From: Ruminiclostridium cellobioparum subsp. termitidis CT1112
Lineage (GTDB): Bacteria > Bacillota > Clostridia > Acetivibrionales > DSM-1351
NCBI RefSeq assembly: GCF_000350485.1
Contig: NZ_AORV01000011.1
Coordinates: forward strand, 1-41,263
Reading direction: 5' to 3'
Length of the DNA: 41,263 nucleotides
Numbering within the stretch: position 1 is the first letter of the stretch; each line of letters opens with the position of its first letter. The position numbers were made by a program, and so were the translations under genes. Below, one piece after another: positions 1-8,092 of the stretch. The notes beneath the pieces were generated by a model that was given only the letters and a program-made list of their open reading frames with translations, did no database searches and was not told the origin of the DNA.

Positions 1-17
1 CTTTTTTAATATATGTT

Positions 18-2252
18 TTACATTTCAGCACAAGGGTTATCCGGTACATCTGTGCCGCCGGCAGTATCAAATTCCTTTGTATCGGCCAGTATCTTTCCAA
101 GTCTCAATTTTGAAGCAATCAGGTTCAATGCCAGGAAAGCCAATGTAATGCCGCCGAGAACAATCAGGTTTTGAGCAAGATACCCGTAGTCAATACCTGA
201 AATGGCCTCTTTTAATGCGTTAACCGAATAAGTCATGGGCATAAACGGATTAACAATATTGAAGAAATCCGGAACAAGCTCCATCGGGAAGGTTCCGCCG
301 CAGGATGTCAACTGGAGGATCAGAAGGAGGATGGCAATAAATTTTCCTACATCCCTTAGCTGAACCAGTAAAAATCTCATAATCGAAGTAAAGGCGAGAG
401 AGATTATTATACTCACAAGAACAAAAAGTCCGGTACTTTTAACCTGCAGATGCAGACCGTTTAATATTGTAATATCAAGCACAAGTGCCTGTGCTATTCC
501 AATCAGAGTATAGCCGGCAAATCTGAGGAAACCCTTTGAGTTTTTGTTAAGTCTGCGGAATTTGACATCGGGGTCAAGGTATATGGCAAAGAACATCATT
601 AATGCTCCTACCCAGAGCGAGAGGGAAACAAAGTAGGGAGTAAAGGCTGTCCCGTAATCCGGAATACTGTTTACTCTTTGCTCGTTCAGTTCCACAGGCT
701 CGGAAATATATTCTTTTAAGCCGTCGGTACCGTTCAGCCGGCTGTCGGCATCAAGGAGGGAATCGGAGACTCCCTGGCCGGCTCTGGATATGCCTGAGCT
801 CAATTCCTTCATCCCGTCGTAAAGTTTCTTTTCTCCGTCATACAGCTTTTCAGTGCTGCCGTTGAGTTGCATGCTGCCTTTTGAAGCTTTTGAAATACCG
901 GCAGCCAGGTCTGTTGAGCCCGCTTTTAGCTTTGAAGTTCCTTCATAAAGCTCCTTTGATTTTTCAGAAGCGGTTTTCATACCTGCAGCAACATCACTGA
1001 CGCCACTGTTGATCTGACCATAGGCAGCATTGATTTTGGCGGTTCCGGCCGAAACCAGATTCAGGTTTGAGGAAACAGTGCTTATTCCCGAATTTAAAGC
1101 TGCTGCTCCCTGAGTTATCTGCGAAGCCCCCTCAGCTAACGCTTTTCCCGAAGTGCTCAGAGTTTCTCCTGCTTTTTTTACCTGCTGGGGAACCGACTGG
1201 GAAGCCTGAAGGGTTTTTAGTATTGTCTGGATATTCTGGTCCTTCAGTGCTTCGGGATGCGCCCTGGTGTATTGAACAATCAATGCAGCCATATCGGCCT
1301 GGGCACCCGCAGCTTTATTTACCGACTCAACATATGAATCAAGCCCGGCGGCAAAAGTCTGCATATTATTGTAATAAGCGGTCATACCCTGACTGAGCTT
1401 TGCAGTGGATTGGGAAAGCTCGGCTGTCCCGGAGTTGAGCTTTGCAAGGTTATCCTGGATTGCTGATAAACCAGAAGCTACCTGTGCGGTTCCGTTTGTC
1501 AGCCGGGATACTTTATCGGCACCGCCTGAAAGGGTTTGATAGAACTGCTGGGCTCCCGAATTAAGGTTATCGGCGCCAAGGGCTAATTGGGAGGCTCCTT
1601 TTGCGGCGTCCAGCAGCCCGTCGTTTAAAGACTTCATACCGGTATTAAAATTTTTCTGGCCGTCCAGCAGTTCGCCTGTTTTTTGATAGATGGTGCCGGC
1701 TCCGCTGTTAAGCTCCTTCAACCCGTCATCCAATTCCTGTAAACTTGACGGTAAGTCCTTTATTTGATCAACAATAGTGCCGACAATTTCCTGGGATATC
1801 TCTTTTGAAATTTCATCCTTGAACTCAAGTGTTACTCTGCTTAAAACCTGGCTTGCCAGGTAGTTTCTCTTTTCGTTGACACTGTATTTCAAGCTGCCTT
1901 TTATTTTTTCGGCATCTCCTGCTGTCGATATGTTTTTTGAAAAATCGGCAGGTATATAAATTGATGCATAATATCTTCTGTTGTCCAGACCTTCTTTAGC
2001 ATCTGCCTCATCTGTGACAACCCATTTAAGGTTTTTATCGTCTTTTAGTTTATCAAGTATTTCATTGCCAAGGTTTTTTTCCTTTCCGTTTATGGTTGCA
2101 CCGGAATCCTGGTTTACAACAGCGACGGGAAGGTAATCCAGCTTGCTGTATGGATCCCAGAAGGCATCGAGATAGAAGAAGCTGTATACCAGTGGAATTA
2201 TTATAACTGCTATTATTACAGCTACGATTTTATATTTTTTTAACTTTTGCAT
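18..2252 (-). CDS. YhgE/Pip family membrane protein
   Basis: A 744-residue inner-membrane protein of the YhgE/Pip (phage infection protein) family, related to ABC-2-type permeases. It has one N-terminal membrane helix (about residues 9-31) followed by the FWDPY-type junction. A long extracytoplasmic stalk (about 60-530) is full of LNSGA/ELYDG-like coiled-coil repeats rich in Gly, Ser and Leu. Five C-terminal membrane helices follow (about 540-730). The ATG has a strong GGAGG site 5-9 bases upstream. It lies 104 bp downstream of a marR gene on the same strand, and a palindrome identical to one upstream of marR sits in that gap, so MarR control is likely. Family members are tied to phage adsorption, secretion or efflux; the substrate here is unknown. 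The family call is firm, the function open. Confidence 0.9.
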   Translation of the reverse strand: MQKLKKYKIVAVIIAVIIIPLVYSFFYLDAFWDPYSKLDYLPVAVVNQDSGATINGKEKNLGNEILDKLKDDKNLKWVVTDEADAKEGLDNRRYYASIYIPADFSKNISTAGDAEKIKGSLKYSVNEKRNYLASQVLSRVTLEFKDEISKEISQEIVGTIVDQIKDLPSSLQELDDGLKELNSGAGTIYQKTGELLDGQKNFNTGMKSLNDGLLDAAKGASQLALGADNLNSGAQQFYQTLSGGADKVSRLTNGTAQVASGLSAIQDNLAKLNSGTAELSQSTAKLSQGMTAYYNNMQTFAAGLDSYVESVNKAAGAQADMAALIVQYTRAHPEALKDQNIQTILKTLQASQSVPQQVKKAGETLSTSGKALAEGASQITQGAAALNSGISTVSSNLNLVSAGTAKINAAYGQINSGVSDVAAGMKTASEKSKELYEGTSKLKAGSTDLAAGISKASKGSMQLNGSTEKLYDGEKKLYDGMKELSSGISRAGQGVSDSLLDADSRLNGTDGLKEYISEPVELNEQRVNSIPDYGTAFTPYFVSLSLWVGALMMFFAIYLDPDVKFRRLNKNSKGFLRFAGYTLIGIAQALVLDITILNGLHLQVKSTGLFVLVSIIISLAFTSIMRFLLVQLRDVGKFIAILLLILQLTSCGGTFPMELVPDFFNIVNPFMPMTYSVNALKEAISGIDYGYLAQNLIVLGGITLAFLALNLIASKLRLGKILADTKEFDTAGGTDVPDNPCAEM

Positions 2253-2322
2253 AAATTACCTCCATATTTTGTTTTAGTTATAAAAAATGCTTCACCTCCT
2301 ATAATATTGCAAATTAAAATAA

Positions 2323-2335
2323 TTTGAAATTCAAA
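2323..2335. promoter_or_regulatory. Probable MarR operator upstream of the YhgE gene
   Basis: The perfect odd-length palindrome TTTGAAATTCAAA lies between marR and the YhgE gene, about 70 bp before the YhgE start. The same 13 bases, followed by a shared TATT three bases on, recur upstream of marR at 2838-2850. Placement before both genes suggests the MarR protein binds here; that is inference. Confidence 0.6.
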
Positions 2336-2356
2336 GTATTATGACAAAAAATTTTA

Positions 2357-2815
2357 TTAACTGAAAACATTGTCAAAATGAGAGTTCAGATTGGAAAGAA
2401 TATCTATTAATGCTTTCCTTTCCGAAGGGTCAAGTATACCAAAGATTTTTTCAGCAATTTTATTTCTCAGCTGCACAATTGATTCAAATACGCTCACTCC
2501 GGTCTCGGATAAGGATATAAAGACCTGACGCCTGTCTTCTTCATCCCGCTGCCTGATCACATATCCTTTTTTTATCAACCTGTCGATTGTGACGGTGGGA
2601 GTGCCGAAGGTAACCCCCAAGGTGTTGGCGATTTCAGACATCTTTTTATTTTCCGAACCATGACCGATAACAAGTATGGTGTTGATTTCGATTACAGTAA
2701 GATCTTCGAGGTTTTTACTAAAAAATTTTTTGCTTTCCAGTTTATAATACTTATCAAACAATTTTCTGAAAAGCTGGTCAACAAGCAGTAATTCATTTCC
2801 GTTTTGAGAATTCAT
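2357..2815 (-). CDS. MarR family transcriptional regulator
   Basis: A 152-residue winged-helix repressor of the MarR family. The DNA-binding core is visible at about residues 55-105: a SEIANTLGVT helix, a recognition helix with TPTVTIDRLIKKGYV, and the wing RDEEDRRQVFISLSETG. Flanking helices would form the dimer interface. The ATG at 2815 follows a GAGGTG ribosome site five bases away. It is upstream of the YhgE membrane gene on the same strand, the usual arrangement of a local regulator with its transporter-like target. Identical palindromes precede both genes, so it probably represses itself and the membrane gene. The ligand is unknown. Confidence 0.93.
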   Translation of the reverse strand: MNSQNGNELLLVDQLFRKLFDKYYKLESKKFFSKNLEDLTVIEINTILVIGHGSENKKMSEIANTLGVTFGTPTVTIDRLIKKGYVIRQRDEEDRRQVFISLSETGVSVFESIVQLRNKIAEKIFGILDPSERKALIDILSNLNSHFDNVFS

Positions 2816-2837
2816 TATGGCACCTCAATGCTTTTAC

Positions 2838-2850
2838 TTTGAAATTCAAA
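2838..2850. promoter_or_regulatory. Probable MarR operator upstream of marR
   Basis: The palindrome TTTGAAATTCAAA lies 23 bases before the marR start codon, identical to the copy at 2323-2335. An autoregulatory site is the natural reading. Confidence 0.6.
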
Positions 2851-3052
2851 CTATTCGATATTAATATAAACTTTTTTATAAAAATTGTAAAGTATATTTA
2901 TGAAATTTTTTCAAATACTTTATTATGTGCATTTAAGGAAAAAATATACAAAAATATTACATTTATGGATTTTTTGTATTTACTTTTTACAAAAATAATG
3001 GTAATATTATGCAAAACGGATCATCTTACAAAAGAAAAGAATGGGGATAATT

Positions 3053-3208
3053 ATGGAAAACAAATACTTTTTGCTTAACAAAGAAGTGGAATGTCTGAAA
3101 GAAGAGCTCTATGATCTTCTGGAAAATGAACCATGGGCACAGCATGACATTCTTAGAATCAGCAAACGAATAGACAGTCTTATACTTAAGTTTTACAAGC
3201 ATGATTAA
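3053..3208 (+). CDS. Spo0E-like small sporulation regulator
   Basis: A 51-residue protein beginning MENKYFLLNKEVE. The C-terminal helix ISKRIDSLILKFYKHD matches the Spo0E family signature (S-x-x-hD-x-L-I-x-x-Y/F). Spo0E-type peptides are aspartyl-phosphate phosphatases that remove phosphate from Spo0A~P and so restrain sporulation; they are typically 45-90 residues, which fits. An in-frame ATG at 3041 would add four residues, but the 3053 ATG has a GGGG site six bases upstream and is preferred. The last four bases overlap the end of the convergent gene at 3205-3441. The family call rests on the motif and size only, and the target is inferred from the family. Confidence 0.72.
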   Translation: MENKYFLLNKEVECLKEELYDLLENEPWAQHDILRISKRIDSLILKFYKHD

Positions 3209-3441
3209 TTATATGAGTTAATTGTATTACACTCCTTTAATAAATTTTCAATATTTTTTTTCTTCTCAATATTCGTTTCGCATTCCATATTTTCGAAGAT
3301 ATACCTGATTTTATTTGCCGTATGGCATTTGAAATCAGTTATATCAATTATTTTATTTTTATATTGCTTTAATAATATTGACACCATTATAATGCAGCAT
3401 TCAAACAATTGCCTGTCAAAGCTCTCCAAATTACCACACAT
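3205..3441 (-). CDS. Small hypothetical protein, Cys-containing
   Basis: A 78-residue protein that I do not recognise. It is predicted helical, lysine- and isoleucine-rich, with six cysteines (residues 2, 15, 16, 39, 54, 71) but no clear CxxC metal site and no signal peptide. Support for a real gene: a GGAGAG ribosome site nine bases before the ATG, and a gap otherwise empty of genes. Its 3' end overlaps the Spo0E-like gene by four bases, tail to tail. A copy of the AGCACAACNNGTTAA motif (3475-3489) lies just upstream of its start. Confidence 0.5.
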   Translation of the reverse strand: MCGNLESFDRQLFECCIIMVSILLKQYKNKIIDITDFKCHTANKIRYIFENMECETNIEKKKNIENLLKECNTINSYN

Positions 3442-3471
3442 AATTTTATACTCTCCGCTTGAAAAATTTTT

Positions 3472-3493
3472 ATTAGCACAACGGGTTAATTTA
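3472..3493 (+). repeat. AGCACAACNNGTTAA motif, copy A
   Basis: One of three related copies in the window; the others are at 5572-5593 (inverted) and 5624-5645. All share AGCACAAC, two variable bases, then GTTAA. This one sits about 31 bp upstream of the minus-strand gene starting at 3441. Its function is unknown. Confidence 0.5.
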
Positions 3494-3555
3494 GAATAAA
3501 TATAATAAATATAAAAAAGAATGTCAAATATTTCCTGAATATATAAATTTAAATT

Positions 3556-3583
3556 TTGTTATCTGCAAAATATTTGGTATAAT
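3556..3583 (+). promoter_or_regulatory. Probable sigma-A promoter for the GNAT gene
   Basis: TTGTTA (3556-3561), a 16-base spacer and TATAAT (3578-3583), with a TGG extended -10 directly before it. It lies 60 bp upstream of the GNAT start. Confidence 0.55.
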
Positions 3584-3642
3584 CCTATAAAGGATTACAT
3601 TATGATAAAATCTGAATTTTTCAGGTGAATCAGGTGGATAAT

Positions 3643-4158
3643 ATGCTGAATATTCATATTAAGGACGATTTTTTCAACATAACGAATATTGATAAGACAA
3701 GTATACCGAAAATATATTCAATTTACAGGAATTCAGACGACTTTAAATATGCCACCGGTTTTTTTCAGTCTGTGGAATATGAGAAGTTTGCATATAATAT
3801 TTCTCAGTTTATTCAAAGAGACAATATTTTCTTTTTGGATGTGCGCCTTAATTCCGGTGAAACCATTGGGTTGATAAAAGGAGCAATAATAGACAAGGAC
3901 AATTTGGCCTGGATTAACTCCTTGATAATAGACACGCCCTATCAGCGCAAGGGGTACGGCATAAGGGTGGTTGAGCTGCTGCAGGAATATTTAAAGCGGA
4001 TATGCCTTACCAAAACAATCTATCTTTCGGTGTATAAAAATAATATGTCAGGTATAAGTTTTTGGACAAAGTGCGGGTTTTATGACTGTAAAGGACTGCC
4101 TAACAAGGATGATGTAAATTTTAATCAAACTGTTCAAATTATGTGCAAACTACTATAA
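3643..4158 (+). CDS. GNAT family N-acetyltransferase
   Basis: A 171-residue acetyltransferase of the GNAT superfamily, which transfers an acyl group from acyl-CoA to an amine. The acetyl-CoA-binding segment is clear: a beta strand NSLIIDTPYQ followed by the R/Q-x-x-G-x-G loop QRKGYG and the helix IRVVELLQEYL. The C-terminal SVYKNNMSGISFWTKCGF motif is typical of the fold. A GTG at 3625 would add six residues, but AGGTGG lies five bases before the ATG at 3643, so that start is preferred. It is a single-gene unit with its own promoter. The substrate cannot be read from the sequence. Confidence 0.88.
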   Translation: MLNIHIKDDFFNITNIDKTSIPKIYSIYRNSDDFKYATGFFQSVEYEKFAYNISQFIQRDNIFFLDVRLNSGETIGLIKGAIIDKDNLAWINSLIIDTPYQRKGYGIRVVELLQEYLKRICLTKTIYLSVYKNNMSGISFWTKCGFYDCKGLPNKDDVNFNQTVQIMCKLL

Positions 4159-4213
4159 TGTCAAAGATGTTACAAAAATATTACTAAAAAATTGCTGTTT
4201 TATTTCAAAAAGT

Positions 4214-4242
4214 TTGACAAACTATTACAGATTGAATATAAT
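4214..4242 (+). promoter_or_regulatory. Consensus sigma-A promoter for the wall hydrolase
   Basis: TTGACA (4214-4219), a 17-base spacer and TATAAT (4237-4242): both hexamers are perfect. It drives the riboswitch leader and the SH3-NlpC/P60 gene, so basal transcription should be strong and the riboswitch the likely control point. Confidence 0.85.
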
Positions 4243-4263
4243 GTTCAAGTGAGTAAATAAATG

Positions 4264-4285
4264 AATTGTAACCAAATTGTAACCA
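4264..4285 (+). repeat. Tandem 11-bp repeat in the leader
   Basis: AATTGTAACCA occurs twice in perfect tandem, just after the predicted transcription start. The second unit can also pair with the following TGGTT as a small hairpin. Its role is unknown. Confidence 0.6.
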
Positions 4286-4304
4286 TTTTTGGTTGAGTGA
4301 ATTT

Positions 4305-4428
4305 TATTTGCCAATAAAAGCTGAATCCTCGAGAGAGGTACGGAGGAACCAAATTTTTGGGGTGAGTCCATGCAAATGGTAGGGAGGTCCTATTGCCCGA
4401 GCCCGGCAGCTAACTTCGGAAGCGAATT
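4305..4428 (+). ncRNA. Cyclic di-AMP riboswitch (ydaO/yuaA type)
   Basis: The leader carries the conserved blocks of the ydaO class in order: GCTGAATCC, CGGAGGAACCA, TTGGGGTGAGTCC, a GGTAGGG/CCC helix, and the 3' hallmark GAGCCCGGCAGCTAACTTCG followed by GAAGCG. The class binds cyclic di-AMP and usually turns expression off; it commonly precedes cell-wall hydrolase and osmolyte-transport genes in Gram-positives. It lies between a consensus promoter and a secreted SH3-NlpC/P60 hydrolase, exactly the expected context. I saw no obvious intrinsic terminator after it, so control may act on translation; the AGGAGG site is 14 bases beyond the conserved core. Confidence 0.93.
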
Positions 4429-4441
4429 ATAGGAGGAGCCA

Positions 4442-5344
4442 ATGTCAGGTAAGATCAGCAAGATACTTGTCGGATGTATTTTTGCTTTTTCTCTGGTGCT
4501 TATTTGTTCGGTTGCTATGGCTGCATCACAGCCGGCGCAGATTGTAGGAACAAAAGTGAACGTCAGAACAGAGCCGGATACTTCTTCAAGTATAATCACA
4601 AAGTTATCCAATTCAAGGGTATCGGTTGTTGACGGTTCTGATGGGTGGTACAAGATTTCCTTTAGTGGAAAGACAGGTTGGGTAAGCAGTGACTACATAA
4701 AAGTTCTGACTGCAAAAGGAAAAATTAATGCTAATGGTGTTAATTTCAGAAAAACTGCCGGCACATCAGGCGAAATAATTGATGCTCTAAGTAAGGGGAC
4801 GAGTGTAGAAATTCTTGATACTCTCTCGGGTTGGCACGAGGTAAAGGTAGACGCAAAGATTGGTTATGTAGCCACCCAATTTGTTACAGCTGCCAGTACC
4901 GAACAAAAATCATCTCGTTCCACAACGGCAGCAACTCTTGAGGCAGAAGATACCGAAGCAGCTGATGATTCTGCAGCAAGTGAAGTAATTGCATATGCCA
5001 AGAAATTTGTTGGAGTACGGTATGTTTATGGTGGAAAAAGCCCAAGCGGCTTTGATTGCTCAGGATTCGTCGGATACGTTTACGGCAATTTCGGAATAAA
5101 ACTTAATAGTTCCGCAGCAAGCATGTATTCTGACGGTATTAAGGTATCAAAGAGTGCATTAAAAGCAGGAGATCTATTATTTTTTGACGCATCTTCCAGA
5201 AAGGCATCCGGCGTAATAGACCATGTAGGTATTTATATAGGCGGAGGCAAGTTTATACATGCTTCAACCTCAAACAAACAGGTTCTTATTCAAGATCTGT
5301 CTGAATACCGGGGAAAATATATTGGTGCAAAAAGAGTGATGTAA
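4442..5344 (+). CDS. Secreted SH3-domain NlpC/P60 peptidoglycan endopeptidase
   Basis: A 300-residue exported cell-wall hydrolase. A signal peptide spans residues 1-28 (basic start, hydrophobic core, AMA-A cleavage). Two bacterial SH3 domains follow (about 33-88 and 94-148), each with the VNVR/VNFR and GW..V pattern. An acidic Ala/Thr linker leads to an NlpC/P60 domain (about 180-300). Catalytic residues are visible: Cys206 in FDCSGF, His261 in DHVGIY and His273 in FIHAS. Such enzymes cut the D-Glu to diamino-acid bond in stem peptides. AGGAGG lies six bases upstream of the ATG. The c-di-AMP riboswitch ties expression to wall or turgor status. The gene stands alone and ends at a terminator. 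Confidence 0.95.
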   Translation: MSGKISKILVGCIFAFSLVLICSVAMAASQPAQIVGTKVNVRTEPDTSSSIITKLSNSRVSVVDGSDGWYKISFSGKTGWVSSDYIKVLTAKGKINANGVNFRKTAGTSGEIIDALSKGTSVEILDTLSGWHEVKVDAKIGYVATQFVTAASTEQKSSRSTTAATLEAEDTEAADDSAASEVIAYAKKFVGVRYVYGGKSPSGFDCSGFVGYVYGNFGIKLNSSAASMYSDGIKVSKSALKAGDLLFFDASSRKASGVIDHVGIYIGGGKFIHASTSNKQVLIQDLSEYRGKYIGAKRVM

Positions 5345-5360
5345 TTTTATCATAAACCGC

Positions 5361-5386
5361 AAAAACGTCCTGAACAGGGCGTTTTT
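5361..5386 (+). terminator. Intrinsic terminator after the wall hydrolase
   Basis: AAAACGTCCT pairs with AGGGCGTTTT around a GAAC loop (one G-T pair), followed by a T-rich tail, 16 bases after the stop codon. Confidence 0.85.
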
Positions 5387-5571
5387 GTGTATAGTTTTCT
5401 ATTATCGGGTCAAGCTGGCAAATTAAATCAACTCATATAAATCATACCAACAAACACTTATAAACCAAATCAACAATTCCATTCCAGTAAATCTTTTCAA
5501 GGTAATACATTCTGTTGTTAATATCTTCATATAGGTTTCCAGGTTCCTTTCTATTATCTTATAATTTCTTA

Positions 5572-5649
5572 AATTTAACCTGTTGTGCTAATTGAAATTT
5601 TATTTTGATTTACAGATTGATTTAATCAGCACAACACGTTAATTCAATT
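5572..5649. repeat. Inverted repeat upstream of comEC (motif copies B and C)
   Basis: The arms 5572-5593 and 5624-5645 are inverted copies of the motif also found at 3472-3493; TGTTGTGCT pairs perfectly with AGCACAACA, and 18 of 22 positions match overall. The loop is 30 bases. It ends 13 bases before the comEC start codon and covers its ribosome-site region, so it could be an operator or an mRNA hairpin. The rest of the 5390-5570 gap shows nothing recognisable. Confidence 0.55.
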
Positions 5650-5661
5650 TGTGGAGGTCAC

Positions 5662-8016
5662 ATGTTTTTTAAGAGACCGCTATGTCTTTTTTGCATATCC
5701 TTTATTGCGGGAATTCTGTTCTCGGACAAACTCGGCTTTTTTCTATTTTTGCTTTCAGCAGCAATCAGTTGTTTAATTTTGATCATAGTATTCAACAGAT
5801 TTGGAAAAACAGCGGTTCTAATACTTTTATCCCTGCTGTTCTTTACTGCAGGAGGCATATTGTTTAATAATTCTCAAAAAGTGTATACCAGCGGGCTGAA
5901 AGAAATTTATGGTAAACAAATTACGTTTCAAGGCCATGTTGACAGTGAGGTTGAGAAGGACGGAGATAAACTTGTGTTTATTTTTAAGGCCGACAGAAAG
6001 CCGGTCTCCGCCAAATTGATCGTTAACCTGTATGGCGGCAGTGGCTCTGATTATGGCAAAATCGGTTACAGGACCCGGCTTTCTTTAAATGCAGTCATCA
6101 ATAAGCCCAAACCGGCCACAAATCCAGGAGGCTTCAATTATGAAAGGTATCTGGCCTCGCAAGGGGTATCCGGAACAGTTAATCTGCTCAACTATGCGAA
6201 TATAAGAGTTGTTGGCAATGAGCCGGGAGGCTGGATCAATAAGTTGGGTTTTAAAATTAAAAATACCGTATTGGGAATCGTTGAGCACTGTCTTGACAAA
6301 AACCAGGCAGGCCTTTTAGCCGGAATGATCATCGGATATAAGGACGGCCTGGATGAGAATGCATTTCAGGCCTTTAGCAAGGCCGGTTTGACCCATATAA
6401 TGGTAGCTTCGGGAATGAATGTTGCATTTATTATTCTGCCGCTGATGTTTTTGTTTGATAAATTGCGTCTGGGAAATAAGACATCCGGTTTTATAACCAT
6501 TTTTGTGCTGATACTCTTTGTTTTCGTGGCAGGATTCTCAGCTTCGGTGGTGCGGGCGGTGATTATGGGCATAATAATTCTGTCGGGGAAAATAATTATG
6601 CGTGAAACAGACATATATACAAGTATTTCAGCCGCTGGGCTGATACTTTTGTTTATTAATCCTTATACCCTTTACGACATAGGGTTTCAGCTTTCTTTTA
6701 TGGCAACGCTGTCCCTTGTGATGTTTTATCCGGCAATAAAGAAAGCCGTGACATACAGGCGTATTCCTGAAATTGTGTCCGATACTCTGGCGGCTACTCT
6801 TGCAGCCCAGTTGGGAGTGGTGCCGGTCACACTATATTATTTCAACAATTTATCTTTGATATCAGTTATTTCAAATCTTCTAGTGGTTCCAATGGTACAG
6901 ATCATAACAATAATAGGATTTGTCATGGTTTTTGCAGGCTTGCTGAATATTCGGCTGGCGGTACTTATAGGCTATATAAATAATTCTTTTCTGTCCTTTG
7001 TACTCTTTGTCACCGAAATATCTTCAAAAGTTCCCTATGCTTCATTAAAACTTCCCACCCCTCCCATTTGGCTGGTTTTACTTTACTATATTTTTATTCT
7101 TTATCTATTTAAATGGAGACAGAGCCTGAACGGCATAACAGGTTTCAGACAGGTAAAGTTGGCGGCTACGGGTCTTGCAGTTTCAATTATTGTGGTCGGC
7201 TCTTTGCTCCCAAAGCCAATGGAGATTACCTTTATTGACGTTGGGCAGGGGGATGGTGCCTTCATAAAAACGGCACACGGTAAAAAAGTATTGATTGACG
7301 GAGGCGGCAGGGATGCAGGCTCAAAATCTTCATTTGATATAGGTGAAGCCGTTATGGTACCATATATTCTGGACCAGGGGACAAAAAGCATAGACATAGT
7401 CATAGCAAGCCACGGGCATTCGGATCATACAGAAGGGTTGGAGGCTGTTTTGAAAGAAATGCAGGTGGGGTTGGTGATCCTTCCCGATACTGACGGGAAC
7501 GGTTTTGAAAAACTGGAGGCCATTTGCATGAAGAGAGGTATAAAAATTGAAGAGTGTAAAAAAGGTGATTCAATCCGCCTGGACAGGGAAACGAGATTTG
7601 AAGTTCTGAATCCCCTGGAGTTTTCAAAGGATACACTGTCACAACAGTCTTTAAATAACAGCTCATTGGTGTTAAAATTAATTTACAAAAACATAAAAGT
7701 ATTATTTACCGGCGATAGTGAAGTGCCGGTGGAGGAAAGACTCGTTGAGTCAGACAACGAGTTTGAGGCGGATTTGCTTAAGGTGGGGCATCACGGCTCC
7801 ATTACTTCAAGCAGCGAGGCCTTTTTGGACAGGGTAAAGCCCCGGGTTGCCGTAATATCAGTGGGAGAGCGCAACCATTTCGGGCACCCGTCCCAAGCTG
7901 TTGTGGACAGGCTTCTGGAGAGGAACACAAAGCTTTACAGAACCGATGAATGCGGGGCGGTAACCGTTACAAGCTACGGACAGGACCTGAGAATAAGTAC
8001 AATGCTTCATAAATAG
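5662..8016 (+). CDS. comEC: ComEC/Rec2 family DNA-uptake channel
   Basis: A 784-residue membrane protein that moves single-stranded DNA across the cytoplasmic membrane in natural transformation. N-terminal helices (about 5-70) precede a DUF4131-like soluble segment. The Competence domain (about 215-480) includes the family motif around LLAGMIIGYKDGLD and THIMVASGMN, then many membrane helices. The C-terminal metallo-beta-lactamase-like domain (about 520-780) has DVGQGDG, HGHSDH (His584, His586, Asp588, His589), FTGDSE and GHHGS, the last thought to serve DNA-strand degradation. A GGAGG site precedes the ATG. The length is normal and the frame intact. An inverted repeat covers the region before the start. 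Confidence 0.96.
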   Translation: MFFKRPLCLFCISFIAGILFSDKLGFFLFLLSAAISCLILIIVFNRFGKTAVLILLSLLFFTAGGILFNNSQKVYTSGLKEIYGKQITFQGHVDSEVEKDGDKLVFIFKADRKPVSAKLIVNLYGGSGSDYGKIGYRTRLSLNAVINKPKPATNPGGFNYERYLASQGVSGTVNLLNYANIRVVGNEPGGWINKLGFKIKNTVLGIVEHCLDKNQAGLLAGMIIGYKDGLDENAFQAFSKAGLTHIMVASGMNVAFIILPLMFLFDKLRLGNKTSGFITIFVLILFVFVAGFSASVVRAVIMGIIILSGKIIMRETDIYTSISAAGLILLFINPYTLYDIGFQLSFMATLSLVMFYPAIKKAVTYRRIPEIVSDTLAATLAAQLGVVPVTLYYFNNLSLISVISNLLVVPMVQIITIIGFVMVFAGLLNIRLAVLIGYINNSFLSFVLFVTEISSKVPYASLKLPTPPIWLVLLYYIFILYLFKWRQSLNGITGFRQVKLAATGLAVSIIVVGSLLPKPMEITFIDVGQGDGAFIKTAHGKKVLIDGGGRDAGSKSSFDIGEAVMVPYILDQGTKSIDIVIASHGHSDHTEGLEAVLKEMQVGLVILPDTDGNGFEKLEAICMKRGIKIEECKKGDSIRLDRETRFEVLNPLEFSKDTLSQQSLNNSSLVLKLIYKNIKVLFTGDSEVPVEERLVESDNEFEADLLKVGHHGSITSSSEAFLDRVKPRVAVISVGERNHFGHPSQAVVDRLLERNTKLYRTDECGAVTVTSYGQDLRISTMLHK

Positions 8017-8092
8017 CTGTTATTAATTAGAATAGGATTTTGAAAAGTAAAGTTTGGCTATATTTGAGCATTAGAGCTAAAGGAGATACGCT

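Noticed and set aside
2839-3078. A 79-codon plus-strand frame upstream of the Spo0E-like gene
   Set aside because: It is AT-rich with Phe/Ile/Lys-dominated composition, lacks a ribosome site, starts inside the marR operator region and overlaps the Spo0E-like gene in another frame.
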